A stretch of DNA of 38,199 nucleotides, from the IMG/VR virus record IMGVR_UViG_3300028045_000004, positions 1 to 38,199 of that record; one strand, written 5' to 3'. This stretch comes from a virus. Positions 21,125-29,173 of the stretch are shown here, one piece after another. Every line of letters starts with the position of its first letter. The stretch's first letter is position 1. The notes below the pieces were generated by a model that saw only the letters and a list, made by a program, of their open reading frames with translations, did not search any database and was not told where the DNA came from. Position numbers and translations under genes: made by a program.

Positions 21125-22345
21125 ATGTCAGAAAATATTGAAACAACAGAAGTAGTAACAGGTGAATTAACTGTAATGAATTATGAACTTACAGGCTTTG
21201 ACGAATCCTCGGTACCTACCAATCGTAGAGCTGAATTGAGAGAAACGTTTGTACCTATGCTACAAGGGTTTGATACTCACAAAGAGAATAAAGATATTAT
21301 CCTAAATGAGTTCGCTGATTTTAGAGACACTGAAAACTTGGTGCCTCCTGAACTTGAAGCAAAAGCAAAACGTCACCGCTTAGATATAGCTAAGTTCAGA
21401 ACTGCTACAGAAAAGGCTCGTAAGAAAATGAACGAGGACATTAATCTTGCTAAAGCTGGAAATGATGGTCTTGCAAAATACATTAAATCAATGATCGAAT
21501 CAGAAGAGAAAGATATTGGCGCTATTGAGGATCATAACGAATCAATCCGACTTAAACAAGCTCAAGCATTACAGGTTGAGCGCTCTGCAATAGCTTTGGG
21601 GTATGGCTTTGACGAAGTTATGGATTTCTCAGTCATGGCTCAAACAATATTTGATAATTTCATTGAGGGCCTGAAATCTAAGAAACTCGCAGAAGAAGAA
21701 GCTAACCGTAAACAGGATTTACGTGTGTCTCGACAAACTGAATGTTTAAATATATCCGAGTATATCGCAAATTATGACGCTATTGATTTGGCTGAATTAT
21801 CGGAAGACGCTTATAAATCAATGGTTGAAATCTCTAAACAGACAAAGATTGACCTTGAAGAAATTTCACGACTTAAAAAAGAGGAGGCTGAAAAAGAGCA
21901 ACAACGTATTAGAGATGAAAACGCAAAGTTACTCAAGGAAAAAGAAGAATCAGAAGCTAAAGCCAAAGCTGAAAAAGAGGCCAGAGAAGCCCGTGAATTA
22001 GCCGAAAAGTTACGACAAGACAAAGCTAACCAATTGGCGAAAGAGCAACGTGAAGAGGCTGAAAAGCAGGTTCGTGAAGCAAAAGAAGCCGAAGAGTTAA
22101 AAGTAAAAGAGGCGGAGTTAGCGAATAAACTAGCTGAAGAGGCTAAGTTGAAATTAAAACAAGCTGAAGATGCAGAAGCGGAACGAATCAAATCAATAAA
22201 AGCTCTTGCGAAATCATCAAAGGAAATAACTGCCGAATCAATAGCTAAAACGATTGCAGAAGGTAAGACTATTTTTGTCCAAGTAATTTCTATTGAAGAA
22301 ATAGATGGTCAAGCTGGAATATTTATCAAACAATCAGAAAAGTAA
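21125..22345 (+). CDS. Long coiled-coil protein of the recombination cassette
   Basis: A 406-residue protein. Residues 1-100 are a mixed-charge domain (VMNYELTGFDESSV...); residues about 100-160 and 180-370 are strongly helical, Glu/Lys/Ala-rich coiled coil with many 'EAxxK' repeats; the last 40 residues form a small domain (TIFVQVISIEEIDGQAG). AAGGAATTAAATT precedes the ATG. Such coiled-coil proteins follow YqaJ exonucleases in many phages and may be structural partners of the recombination machinery; function unproven. Confidence 0.55.
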   Translation: MSENIETTEVVTGELTVMNYELTGFDESSVPTNRRAELRETFVPMLQGFDTHKENKDIILNEFADFRDTENLVPPELEAKAKRHRLDIAKFRTATEKARKKMNEDINLAKAGNDGLAKYIKSMIESEEKDIGAIEDHNESIRLKQAQALQVERSAIALGYGFDEVMDFSVMAQTIFDNFIEGLKSKKLAEEEANRKQDLRVSRQTECLNISEYIANYDAIDLAELSEDAYKSMVEISKQTKIDLEEISRLKKEEAEKEQQRIRDENAKLLKEKEESEAKAKAEKEAREARELAEKLRQDKANQLAKEQREEAEKQVREAKEAEELKVKEAELANKLAEEAKLKLKQAEDAEAERIKSIKALAKSSKEITAESIAKTIAEGKTIFVQVISIEEIDGQAGIFIKQSEK

Positions 22346-22360
22346 TTATATTTAAATCTT

Positions 22361-22451
22361 CAACGCCTCACACGTTGGTTGGGGGTTAAGTGGTAACATA
22401 AGGCACTTAACCCCCATATTGTGAGAGGCATAACTATAAATTGTGTGAGGC
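22361..22451 (+). promoter_or_regulatory. Competing-hairpin leader before the 22456 gene
   Basis: A strong hairpin GGGGGTTAAGTG/CACTTAACCCCC (22381-22392, 22404-22415; 11-nt loop) is flanked by GCCTCACAC (22365-22373). That arm can pair with GTGAGAGGC (22421-22429, imperfectly) or perfectly with GTGTGAGGC (22443-22451), which contains the GAGG ribosome-binding site of the next gene. It also forms its own CAACG/CGTTG hairpin. The layout looks like a translational switch. Confidence 0.6.
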
Positions 22452-22455
22452 AATT

Positions 22456-23100
22456 ATGAAAGATCAAATCAAGTCAATACTTGGCGAATATCAGTGTAGG
22501 GTTAACGATGCTAAGACTCAGAAAAACTGCTACTATGTCACCCATATCAATAAACACCCTGAAGATAGCCATGAGCGAGTTAATAAAGATTTCGCAAAGG
22601 ATACTATCAACCTGTTTAAAAAGTCTCGACAGGTAGCGCACAATCATTATTTCGTAGATATGAACGAGATTAAAATTGAGGAAATAATCAGATTCAATCA
22701 GTACAGGAACGTATTTAAGCGTGACTTCTGCAATGACTATATTGTTAATCTCGGAAACATAACACAGGACATTGTTGATGAATCAGATATCAATATCGAG
22801 TGTCACAATGGGGAGTGGGAATATAATATAAATGTCGGTTTTGAGATGCTTGTATTTAATGCTCAAGAGTTTGAAATGTATATGATGAGCTTGGGTAGAG
22901 AGTTTAAAGAAGGATGGCTTAAGGAGTTACTGGATGAAGAATTTCAACACGTTACCAAGGTAGTTACTTCCGATCGATATAAAGATATTGGCGATACTAC
23001 TATTACTGTTGAGTATATTACTACAGTTAAAGAGGTGTTCATGATCCACCCTGAGAAATATCATGTGTTGGTTAATACTAAAAGTGAGGTGGTTAAATGA
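22456..23100 (+). CDS. 214-residue protein, unknown function
   Basis: Soluble alpha/beta protein with aromatic-rich segments (HNHYFVDMNEIKIEE, IEEIIRFNQYRNVF). ATG 22456 is preferred: GAGG lies 5 nt upstream, while the open frame above starts with a TTG at 22441 inside the hairpin region. Overlaps the next gene by ATGA. No motif recognised. Confidence 0.55.
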   Translation: MKDQIKSILGEYQCRVNDAKTQKNCYYVTHINKHPEDSHERVNKDFAKDTINLFKKSRQVAHNHYFVDMNEIKIEEIIRFNQYRNVFKRDFCNDYIVNLGNITQDIVDESDINIECHNGEWEYNINVGFEMLVFNAQEFEMYMMSLGREFKEGWLKELLDEEFQHVTKVVTSDRYKDIGDTTITVEYITTVKEVFMIHPEKYHVLVNTKSEVVK

Positions 23101-23426
23101 TTTTTATACAATACCTATCAATGCTAATAGCTATACATTTTATAGCAGACTATACGCTTCAAACCGAGGCTGTTGCACTTGGAAAAAACAGGGTAATTGA
23201 TAAGGCTCAATTTGGAGTTCCTTGGTACTACTGGATGACATCGCACGCCTTTACTCATGCATTTGGAGTTGGTTGGTTTACAGGTAATTATGAGTGCGCT
23301 GTATTTGAATTTGTAACACACTTTATTATCGATACACTTAAATGTCACGGTAAGATAGGGATACATTTAGATCAATACTACTATTTTTGCATTAAAATTT
23401 TAATTGTCATTTATTTAACAAATTAG
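23097..23426 (+). CDS. DUF3307 membrane protein
   Basis: A 109-residue membrane protein with the DUF3307 hallmark near the N-terminus (AIHFIADYTLQTEAVALGK, residues 12-30), followed by a WYYWMTSHAFTHAFG segment and a His/Asp-bearing C-terminal segment (FVTHFIIDTLKCHGKIGIHLDQ). Three hydrophobic stretches. DUF3307 proteins are common in phages and bacteria but of unknown function. Confidence 0.75.
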   Translation: MIFIQYLSMLIAIHFIADYTLQTEAVALGKNRVIDKAQFGVPWYYWMTSHAFTHAFGVGWFTGNYECAVFEFVTHFIIDTLKCHGKIGIHLDQYYYFCIKILIVIYLTN

Positions 23427-23432
23427 GTAATC

Positions 23433-23936
23433 ATGAACATAACAGAACTACAAAAAGACATACACCAGAACGCAAAAGATCATGGCTGGTGGGACGATAA
23501 GAGAAGCCACCTTGAGATAATGGCTCTAGTTATTTCGGAGTGCTCAGAGCTGTTAGAGGCATTCAGGAGTAAAGAAGGTGCTGACGTTCAGTGCGATAAA
23601 CCTATTAGCTTATCATGTAAAGAAGAAGAAACAGCAGATATATTTATTAGAATATTGGATTATTCCGAACATATGGTAAAGTCAAATGAGGGATATATAG
23701 AGTCAATACCTTACGAGTCTATTAAAAAAATGATGCTTAAAATGTCTGTAGGTGCTCAAATCGGCCATATAATGCGTAGGGTAACAATGTCATTTGATGG
23801 AGGGGATACGTATAAACATGTACTAGCTATATGTAAAGTATTCTCTGATATACACGGGTTTAGTCTTGAGCGGGCTGTATTGCTGAAACATGAGTATAAC
23901 AAGGGTAGACCGTTTAAACATGGTAAGAAGTTTTAA
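23433..23936 (+). CDS. MazG-like nucleotide pyrophosphohydrolase
   Basis: A 167-residue all-alpha protein with a MazG-type metal site: ISECSELLEA (Glu36, Glu39 in the ExxE motif) and EEETADIFIRILD (Glu66, Asp69 in ExxD). Phage MazG-like enzymes hydrolyse nucleoside triphosphates or ppGpp-like alarmones and may protect host metabolism during infection. The C-terminal half (about 100-167) extends beyond the minimal domain. Last gene of the rightward operon. Confidence 0.8.
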   Translation: MNITELQKDIHQNAKDHGWWDDKRSHLEIMALVISECSELLEAFRSKEGADVQCDKPISLSCKEEETADIFIRILDYSEHMVKSNEGYIESIPYESIKKMMLKMSVGAQIGHIMRRVTMSFDGGDTYKHVLAICKVFSDIHGFSLERAVLLKHEYNKGRPFKHGKKF

Positions 23937-23963
23937 ATTAGCCAAGGATGGCAACGAAAGGAG

Positions 23964-24058
23964 CCGCTCGCCTAGCAGAAGTTAAAGGAGCGGAGTTCAC
24001 CCACAGCACCCGACAAGAATGCTTTTCAAAGATAATATTATATTCTCGGGTGTTGTGG
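23964..24058. terminator. Terminator region between convergent operons
   Basis: CCGCTC/GAGCGG (23964-23969, 23988-23993) forms a small hairpin, followed by a 13-bp stem CCACAGCACCCGA (24001-24013) with TCGGGTGTTGTGG (24046-24058), one G-U pair. On the plus strand the second stem runs into TTATTTATTTGATT, a terminator-like tail. No such tail exists on the minus strand, so leftward transcripts may end elsewhere or read in. The region is GC-rich compared with its surroundings. Confidence 0.65.
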
Positions 24059-24062
24059 TTAT

Positions 24063-24374
24063 TTATTTGATTACCTTGAATGCGTAATTAATCACGAATA
24101 CTAGGCCAGTAACTAACCCAGAAACCCAATACATTTTATTCTTTAGGCTCGTAACCCCATCATTAGCTTTAGTTACCTTCTTGCCAAGCCCATCTATATC
24201 TTTCTCAATATTATCAATCTTAACTGTATGTTTTATAGTGTCTTGAGCGTATTTATTGATATTATCGGTCGCCACATCAACCTTAGTCTCTATTCGCAAC
24301 ATAAAACTCCTAAAGTCGCCTTTCAAATCATCAAAAAGTTTTATGGTTTCTTCTCTGGACATTTGATCACTCAT
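24063..24374 (-). CDS. XhlA-like holin or holin accessory protein
   Basis: A 103-residue protein with an amphipathic coiled-coil N-terminus (residues 10-78, with heptads such as IDNIEKDIDGLGKKVTKAND) and one C-terminal membrane segment (81-99). This is the layout of haemolysin XhlA-like proteins, which act with holins in lysis. It is the last gene of the late operon. Only one membrane pass, so a partner may be needed. Confidence 0.6.
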   Translation of the reverse strand: MSDQMSREETIKLFDDLKGDFRSFMLRIETKVDVATDNINKYAQDTIKHTVKIDNIEKDIDGLGKKVTKANDGVTSLKNKMYWVSGLVTGLVFVINYAFKVIK

Positions 24375-24428
24375 ATAATACCAATACTGTTAAAATTAAA
24401 AAATATTCTTGCTTACTGTAAAGTTTTG

Positions 24429-25001
24429 TTAACTGTTTATTTTTTCACAGACACAACCTGAGAAATTAAATGAGTCATCACCGCATTTGTCTACAGCTAA
24501 CCAATTTACTTTTGCTCGTTTCTTCCATAAAGATTTGGGCCTTAGATACCATGTGCGGTCAATTTTGTTATTTGTACGCTCTAACATGTTATCGTCTTCA
24601 ATGCCTTTTCTAACCCATGTATTGCCCTCCCAGTAGCCTATATCGTGCTTATCAGAAATAGAGGCGACCCAACGGTTAAACCATGAGAATAGATTGATTA
24701 AGAATGTAATAATTGGGGTCGTATCGCTTCCTGTACCATTTGGAGCAAAGGTTTCGAGGCAATTAACACAGTGACCGTGAGTTTTTTCATTGTCGAGATA
24801 TTCAAATACATGCCTAACTCTATCGCATTTACAAACAGAAAACAACTCTCCGCAATATCTACATATGTTAATTACATCGTCACCCTTAAGATCATATACA
24901 ACACGGGTGCTATTATTTGATAAAACTAATATTTTCTTTCTCAAATTATCCTCTATTTCTGGGATGCACCCTATTGAATTTATCAGACCTGTTATTGACA
25001 T
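24429..25001 (-). CDS. Cys-rich protein with phospholipase A2-like motif
   Basis: A 190-residue protein near the end of the late operon. Residues 47-59 (CRYCGELFSVCKC) and 78-81 (CVNC) look like a zinc knuckle. APNGTG at 86-91 is followed by DKHDIGYWEG (His119, Asp120, Tyr123) and IEDDNML (Asp136/Asp137), resembling the calcium-loop / HDxxY / D pattern of phospholipase A2-like domains. No classical endolysin is found in the window, so this could be a lytic or membrane-acting enzyme. The domain call is tentative. Confidence 0.4.
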   Translation of the reverse strand: MSITGLINSIGCIPEIEDNLRKKILVLSNNSTRVVYDLKGDDVINICRYCGELFSVCKCDRVRHVFEYLDNEKTHGHCVNCLETFAPNGTGSDTTPIITFLINLFSWFNRWVASISDKHDIGYWEGNTWVRKGIEDDNMLERTNNKIDRTWYLRPKSLWKKRAKVNWLAVDKCGDDSFNFSGCVCEKINS

Positions 25002-25183
25002 TTATCTCTCTTAATAAAATAACCCTTAATGACCGTATGAATTATACCTGTACGCTCTGCCACCTCGTCACATTCTGCATGGTCTAAAGTGGGAGCGTTA
25101 GGCATTTCATCTAACATGTGGTAGCCGTTTGTTTTGATGTATTCTACTACGCTTTCTACTTGCGTGTTATGACTATCGCCCAT
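24992..25183 (-). CDS. 63-residue protein, unknown function
   Basis: A small acidic protein (VVEYIKTNGYHMLDEMPNAP, then CDEVAERTGIIHTVIKGYF). It overlaps the upstream and downstream genes (TAATG type and 10 bp). It may be a late regulatory or lysis accessory protein. No family recognised. Confidence 0.45.
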   Translation of the reverse strand: MGDSHNTQVESVVEYIKTNGYHMLDEMPNAPTLDHAECDEVAERTGIIHTVIKGYFIKRDKCQ

Positions 25184-25836
25184 TATAAAACAAACTCCTC
25201 TTTACTTCCCGGCTTATTAAATTGAGCGTGGCTATCATTGTATTTAACAACAACACCAGATCCAACAGGGTCACTAGCGCCAAATAACAAACTAGTGTCA
25301 GCAGAGTCTCTAAATATTACGATATCAATTGAACTACTTATTTCCATATCTGAAATATCTATTTCTGGAAATTTTGTTATTTGAGCCAACGTACCCGATG
25401 TGTATGTAAAAGCATTAGTGGTATATTTTGCAATCGAATAGTTTGTAAAATCAGTTTCAAAAGTTGTCACATCTCCATAATTAGTCTTTTTCCACGCTAT
25501 CATAAAATTGGGTATAGCTGATTGTTGCTGTAGCCAGTGAAAGTGGGGTCTTAGCACTGCACCTGTGCCATATTTCAAAGCATGCTTAAGTTGTATTGGT
25601 ATTACTACTGGCTCATTGGGGTATCTTGCATTAGCGTTAAAATTAACACCGCCATTATATGGGTCGTAGTCTAATCTTCCACTCGATGTGTCCAATCTTG
25701 CCCCAAACAATGGGCCGCTTAAATCATCCCACGGAAAGAGATCAGTTTGTTCTAGCTGGTTATCAGAGCCATTACCTTTTGTTTTTATTACCTCTATTGA
25801 CCCGCTTGCTAGTATCGTTTGCAGCCCGTTTTCCAT
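25183..25836 (-). CDS. Tail-associated protein with MENGLQT N-terminus
   Basis: A 217-residue protein starting MENGLQTILASGSI, like the neighbouring 167-residue protein. The rest is beta-rich, with NARYPNEPVVIPIQLKHA in the middle and a C-terminus of strands. It resembles small receptor-binding or tail-tip accessory proteins encoded after the fibre gene. Start coupled to previous stop (TAATG). Function inferred from location. Confidence 0.55.
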   Translation of the reverse strand: MENGLQTILASGSIEVIKTKGNGSDNQLEQTDLFPWDDLSGPLFGARLDTSSGRLDYDPYNGGVNFNANARYPNEPVVIPIQLKHALKYGTGAVLRPHFHWLQQQSAIPNFMIAWKKTNYGDVTTFETDFTNYSIAKYTTNAFTYTSGTLAQITKFPEIDISDMEISSSIDIVIFRDSADTSLLFGASDPVGSGVVVKYNDSHAQFNKPGSKEEFVL

Positions 25837-26339
25837 TATTTTATTTCTCCCTGCCCATGAAGAGCGTTGTATTCACCCGCTACATCAGCCTTAGCTTGAA
25901 TAGTGCACTCATCTCCGTTATTTATTTGAACAGGGGCGTTAAACCCTATACTAAGTATTCCTGTTGTACTCTCTAGTTTGGCAGAACACTCTAGTTGTAT
26001 AACGTCATTAACTGCGAACGCAAAATGTATCAGTCTATTTGGGTTAGGCGCAGACCCCAAACTTACTGAGCCTATAACAGTTTTTACACCACTATCCCCA
26101 TTGTAGGTTATAACGCCTGTTGCTGGATTATAGGACCAATCCGGCCCGGCAAATGATGTTAGATTAGAAAGTCCAGGTATATACACTTGATAGGTGTCAT
26201 CTGTCAAAAAATCAATAACGTCTGGCACATCATCATTCTTATAATATCCAAAACCTTGGTAAGTAGTCTCATTTATCTCAGCAGAGTTAATTTCTGGGAC
26301 TGAGCCGTCCTGCATTAAAGTTTGTAATCCATTTTCCAT
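25836..26339 (-). CDS. Tail-associated protein with MENGLQT N-terminus
   Basis: A 167-residue beta-rich protein that begins MENGLQTLMQDGSV, matching the start of the next gene, then diverges. The C-terminal part (VNDVIQLECSAKLESTTG and IQINNGDECTIQAKADVAG-like strands) fits a head-domain or decorative beta sandwich, as in short tail fibres. It follows the SGNH fibre gene by 3 bp. Confidence 0.55.
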   Translation of the reverse strand: MENGLQTLMQDGSVPEINSAEINETTYQGFGYYKNDDVPDVIDFLTDDTYQVYIPGLSNLTSFAGPDWSYNPATGVITYNGDSGVKTVIGSVSLGSAPNPNRLIHFAFAVNDVIQLECSAKLESTTGILSIGFNAPVQINNGDECTIQAKADVAGEYNALHGQGEIK

Positions 26340-26342
26340 TAG

Positions 26343-28559
26343 TTAGGCCTCGTTGAATACGAACTTTCCTGTAAGCTCGTTAGTTACTGCAATGTTCGTT
26401 AATTCGTTGATTACTAGTTTACTGCCTGTACATTGTGTGTCGCTAACCACACAAGGCAATGCTTTAAATATCTGTGTAACCGTGTTATTTAAACCCCTTG
26501 TTACATTATTGCCCTCAGCAAGAAGCCTGTCACCACTGTTGTCTGGGTGTATCAGGTCAGGCGCATGAGTAGCATCTAAGTAATTTGGGCTACCACCTAA
26601 ACCAAGCAGTATATCAGCTCTAACACCCCATACATTTACATTGTCAATTTTAGTCAATTGTATTTGAGCAAAATCATCTGCCCACGTTACATTGGTGGGT
26701 GTTGAGATATCTCTAGGCATTGTAATAAATATGATTAACGGTATATTTGCCGCAGCACACTTCGCAATAACATTGTCTAAAACAGCTTCACTTTCGGCAA
26801 GAGTAAAATTCTGTGTATTGTCATTCTGCCCCATGAACCAAATGATTAATTTCGGGCTTGCCGCAATAGCCGCAGTAATATTTGCCGCAGAATCAGGAGC
26901 GTGACCGTTCGGATATGCCGCAAAATTGAAATCATCAGAGCACCCGTGAAAAGAATCATAGCCCGAGACAGCAAGATTAGATACTGTTACATCTGTAATT
27001 CCATTAACAGTTAGCCATGACTCAAACTCCTGTACATATTCACCTGAACCTGCACTAATACTATCACCAATTATTTTTATTTCAAACGGTGTAATATTAT
27101 CAAACGAGGTAGCTGTAGTATAATACGGATAGGTGAACTCTTGACCATTTGTAGGTGTGAGCTGATACCTGTTCTTAGTGCCTACAATCTTACCAATATT
27201 TGCATCGTTACAGCCAAGATATCTACTATTCATTAAGAACTTATCTAAGCTATTTAATGAATCTGTACTGTTAAAATCAATATCGCCTATTTCACCACTA
27301 AATGTTAAACTATCTACCGTTCCTGTAGTAAACCCGCCTATCATTATGTCTAGATCAGTATTGGGAGTATATCCGGTGTAATCGAAACTACTAACTGAAT
27401 CAGCCTTACCGGTTGCGGTAACTGTGAGTACTCTTGTTGCCGCCGTACCGCCATTACTACCTATCGTGTAATCTTTAATGTCATCAAACGCAATGCCTGA
27501 CATATTTATTACTCTAGAGCCTGTTACAGAGCCAATAGCAGAAATATTTATCCTAAATCTAGTATTAGGGACGTCATAGAACATCTGAATTAAAGAGCCT
27601 GAACCGTCAGCAATATAAAATAACTTACCATCGTCTGTAGTGTCGGAGCTTACCAGTATGTCTTTAAGTGAAAAAGTCCATTCCTTTGACATGTCGAAAG
27701 TGCTCTCTATTCTAAACGGGGCGTTAACCTCATGTATATTATAAATTACGTTATCATTTGAGAACTTGGAAACGCCTATTGTTGGCATGTGAAATAAGGA
27801 AACATCAGGCCATTCATAAGCCGTTGAGCTTGTGCCATCTGCTTTTATCTGTGTTGACCCGAGAACGCTTTCAGAAATTAACCATATAGCACCGTTATCT
27901 GAAGTTATACTTAAGCCATCACCTTGATTTGTTACAAAATTAGCTTTACCTAATCCTGTTGCTTCGTAACTTGATAATAGCATAGGAGAGAAGTTCATAA
28001 TGCCTTCGTCACTTCCAATAAAATGCTTATTTACCGTGAGATTTCCGGTCGGTGTATAGCTTGATGAATCATATAAAACACCATCTACATAACACTGTAC
28101 TGTATTTGCTACTTGGTTATAAGTAAATCTAAAAGAGTCAGCCTCTAATCCAGTAAGATCGGCTAAAAACTGATATGCCACACCGCCAGAATCACTTACA
28201 AGAAACCTAGCTTCTGAGCTTGATGAAATGTAAGATATTGAAACATTTGTAGATGGGTCAATACTAGATTCATGCCTAATATATCTATCACTAGGTGCTT
28301 GCTCAGAAAATATAACATTTGCATCAAGCTTTAAATCGAATCCTATAGATTTCCAATCTACACTAACACTAGTATTACCTACTGAGTCATTATCTGAAAT
28401 TCTTATGGGTGCACGATAAACAAAGTCAATATTCTGGGCTGTAGTACCGTTAAAGTATGTTGAAAAACCGCACAATGGCAAGACTCCACCTCCAACACTA
28501 AAAGGTTGATAAAACTTACTTCCACCTACCCTCATTATATTGCACCCTAGAAACCCCAT
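26343..28559 (-). CDS. Tail fibre with two lectin-like domains and SGNH esterase
   Basis: A 738-residue receptor-binding protein. Residues about 40-205 and 285-445 look like concanavalin/LamG-type domains. Residues about 493-690 form an SGNH hydrolase with a full set of motifs: GDS (Ser500), SNLAVSG (Gly533), GQND (Asn579) and PDLIHPD (Asp668, His671). It probably removes acyl groups from a host polysaccharide. ATG 28559 overlaps the glycosyltransferase stop (TAATG); a GTG upstream is less likely. Confidence 0.85.
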   Translation of the reverse strand: MGFLGCNIMRVGGSKFYQPFSVGGGVLPLCGFSTYFNGTTAQNIDFVYRAPIRISDNDSVGNTSVSVDWKSIGFDLKLDANVIFSEQAPSDRYIRHESSIDPSTNVSISYISSSSEARFLVSDSGGVAYQFLADLTGLEADSFRFTYNQVANTVQCYVDGVLYDSSSYTPTGNLTVNKHFIGSDEGIMNFSPMLLSSYEATGLGKANFVTNQGDGLSITSDNGAIWLISESVLGSTQIKADGTSSTAYEWPDVSLFHMPTIGVSKFSNDNVIYNIHEVNAPFRIESTFDMSKEWTFSLKDILVSSDTTDDGKLFYIADGSGSLIQMFYDVPNTRFRINISAIGSVTGSRVINMSGIAFDDIKDYTIGSNGGTAATRVLTVTATGKADSVSSFDYTGYTPNTDLDIMIGGFTTGTVDSLTFSGEIGDIDFNSTDSLNSLDKFLMNSRYLGCNDANIGKIVGTKNRYQLTPTNGQEFTYPYYTTATSFDNITPFEIKIIGDSISAGSGEYVQEFESWLTVNGITDVTVSNLAVSGYDSFHGCSDDFNFAAYPNGHAPDSAANITAAIAASPKLIIWFMGQNDNTQNFTLAESEAVLDNVIAKCAAANIPLIIFITMPRDISTPTNVTWADDFAQIQLTKIDNVNVWGVRADILLGLGGSPNYLDATHAPDLIHPDNSGDRLLAEGNNVTRGLNNTVTQIFKALPCVVSDTQCTGSKLVINELTNIAVTNELTGKFVFNEA

Positions 28560-29173
28560 TAATCTACCCACCTTTTTTTACATTCTCTCTTCAGGTTGTC
28601 ACTAAACCCTGCTTCTTGGTAAGCTATCCCGGGATTAAAGTAGCACGCCCTATACATTGGGTTGCCATCTTTATTCTTTGCAGAATAAGCATCTACAAGG
28701 CACAAATCTGAAGGTTTTTCAAACTTTTCTAACTCATTTATCCAAGGCTGGAATAGTGCGCTCTTAATAATTCCACCATGCAAAAGAACTGCCCCGCTCA
28801 GTAAAACAAATATTCTATCACTTTTTGTTTTTGGAGTGGCATTAAAAGCCCTTGCACCCAAGTATAATGCATGTACATTATCTGCTATTTCTTCATTTTC
28901 AACTGCTAACATAGGGTTTTCAGTGAACCTTACATCATCTTCGAAAATTGTAATACTTTCAAGCTTATTTTCGATCGCACTTTTTAGTATATCAATCAAT
29001 GTTTCACTAAGGGCTATATAGCCTCCTATTAGCCCGTGTTCGTTTGTTTCAATTTCAGACCCGTCCACACCGTCAACAAAATTAACACCCATTTTATATT
29101 TTTCGAACTCTTCAGATGCTGCTTTTCTTTTTTCTTCGTTTATCGTTATACAAACCATATTTTCTAAAATCAT
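28559..29173 (-). CDS. Glycosyltransferase family 25-like protein
   Basis: A 204-residue protein with the family-25 (LPS glycosyltransferase) pattern: an INEEKR start, NFVDGVDGSEIE, HGLIGGYIALSETLIDIL and an EDD motif in ITIFEDDVRF (Asp residues bind the nucleotide sugar and metal). The C-terminal part has ACYFNPGIAYQE. Members transfer sugars to lipopolysaccharide. It overlaps the spike gene (ATGA) and the SGNH fibre gene (TAATG), so it is expressed with the receptor-binding module. It may modify the host surface or the tail proteins. Confidence 0.8.
   Translation of the reverse strand: MILENMVCITINEEKRKAASEEFEKYKMGVNFVDGVDGSEIETNEHGLIGGYIALSETLIDILKSAIENKLESITIFEDDVRFTENPMLAVENEEIADNVHALYLGARAFNATPKTKSDRIFVLLSGAVLLHGGIIKSALFQPWINELEKFEKPSDLCLVDAYSAKNKDGNPMYRACYFNPGIAYQEAGFSDNLKRECKKRWVD

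Noticed and set aside
21811-22191. A long Ser/Ala-rich minus-strand frame opposite the coiled-coil gene
   Set aside because: Its composition is the antisense image of Glu/Lys/Ala codons; it has no start signal.
23948-24070. A 40-codon plus-strand frame in the gap between the convergent operons
   Set aside because: AAGG touches the ATG with no spacing, and the frame runs through the terminator stem; the hairpins explain the sequence better.
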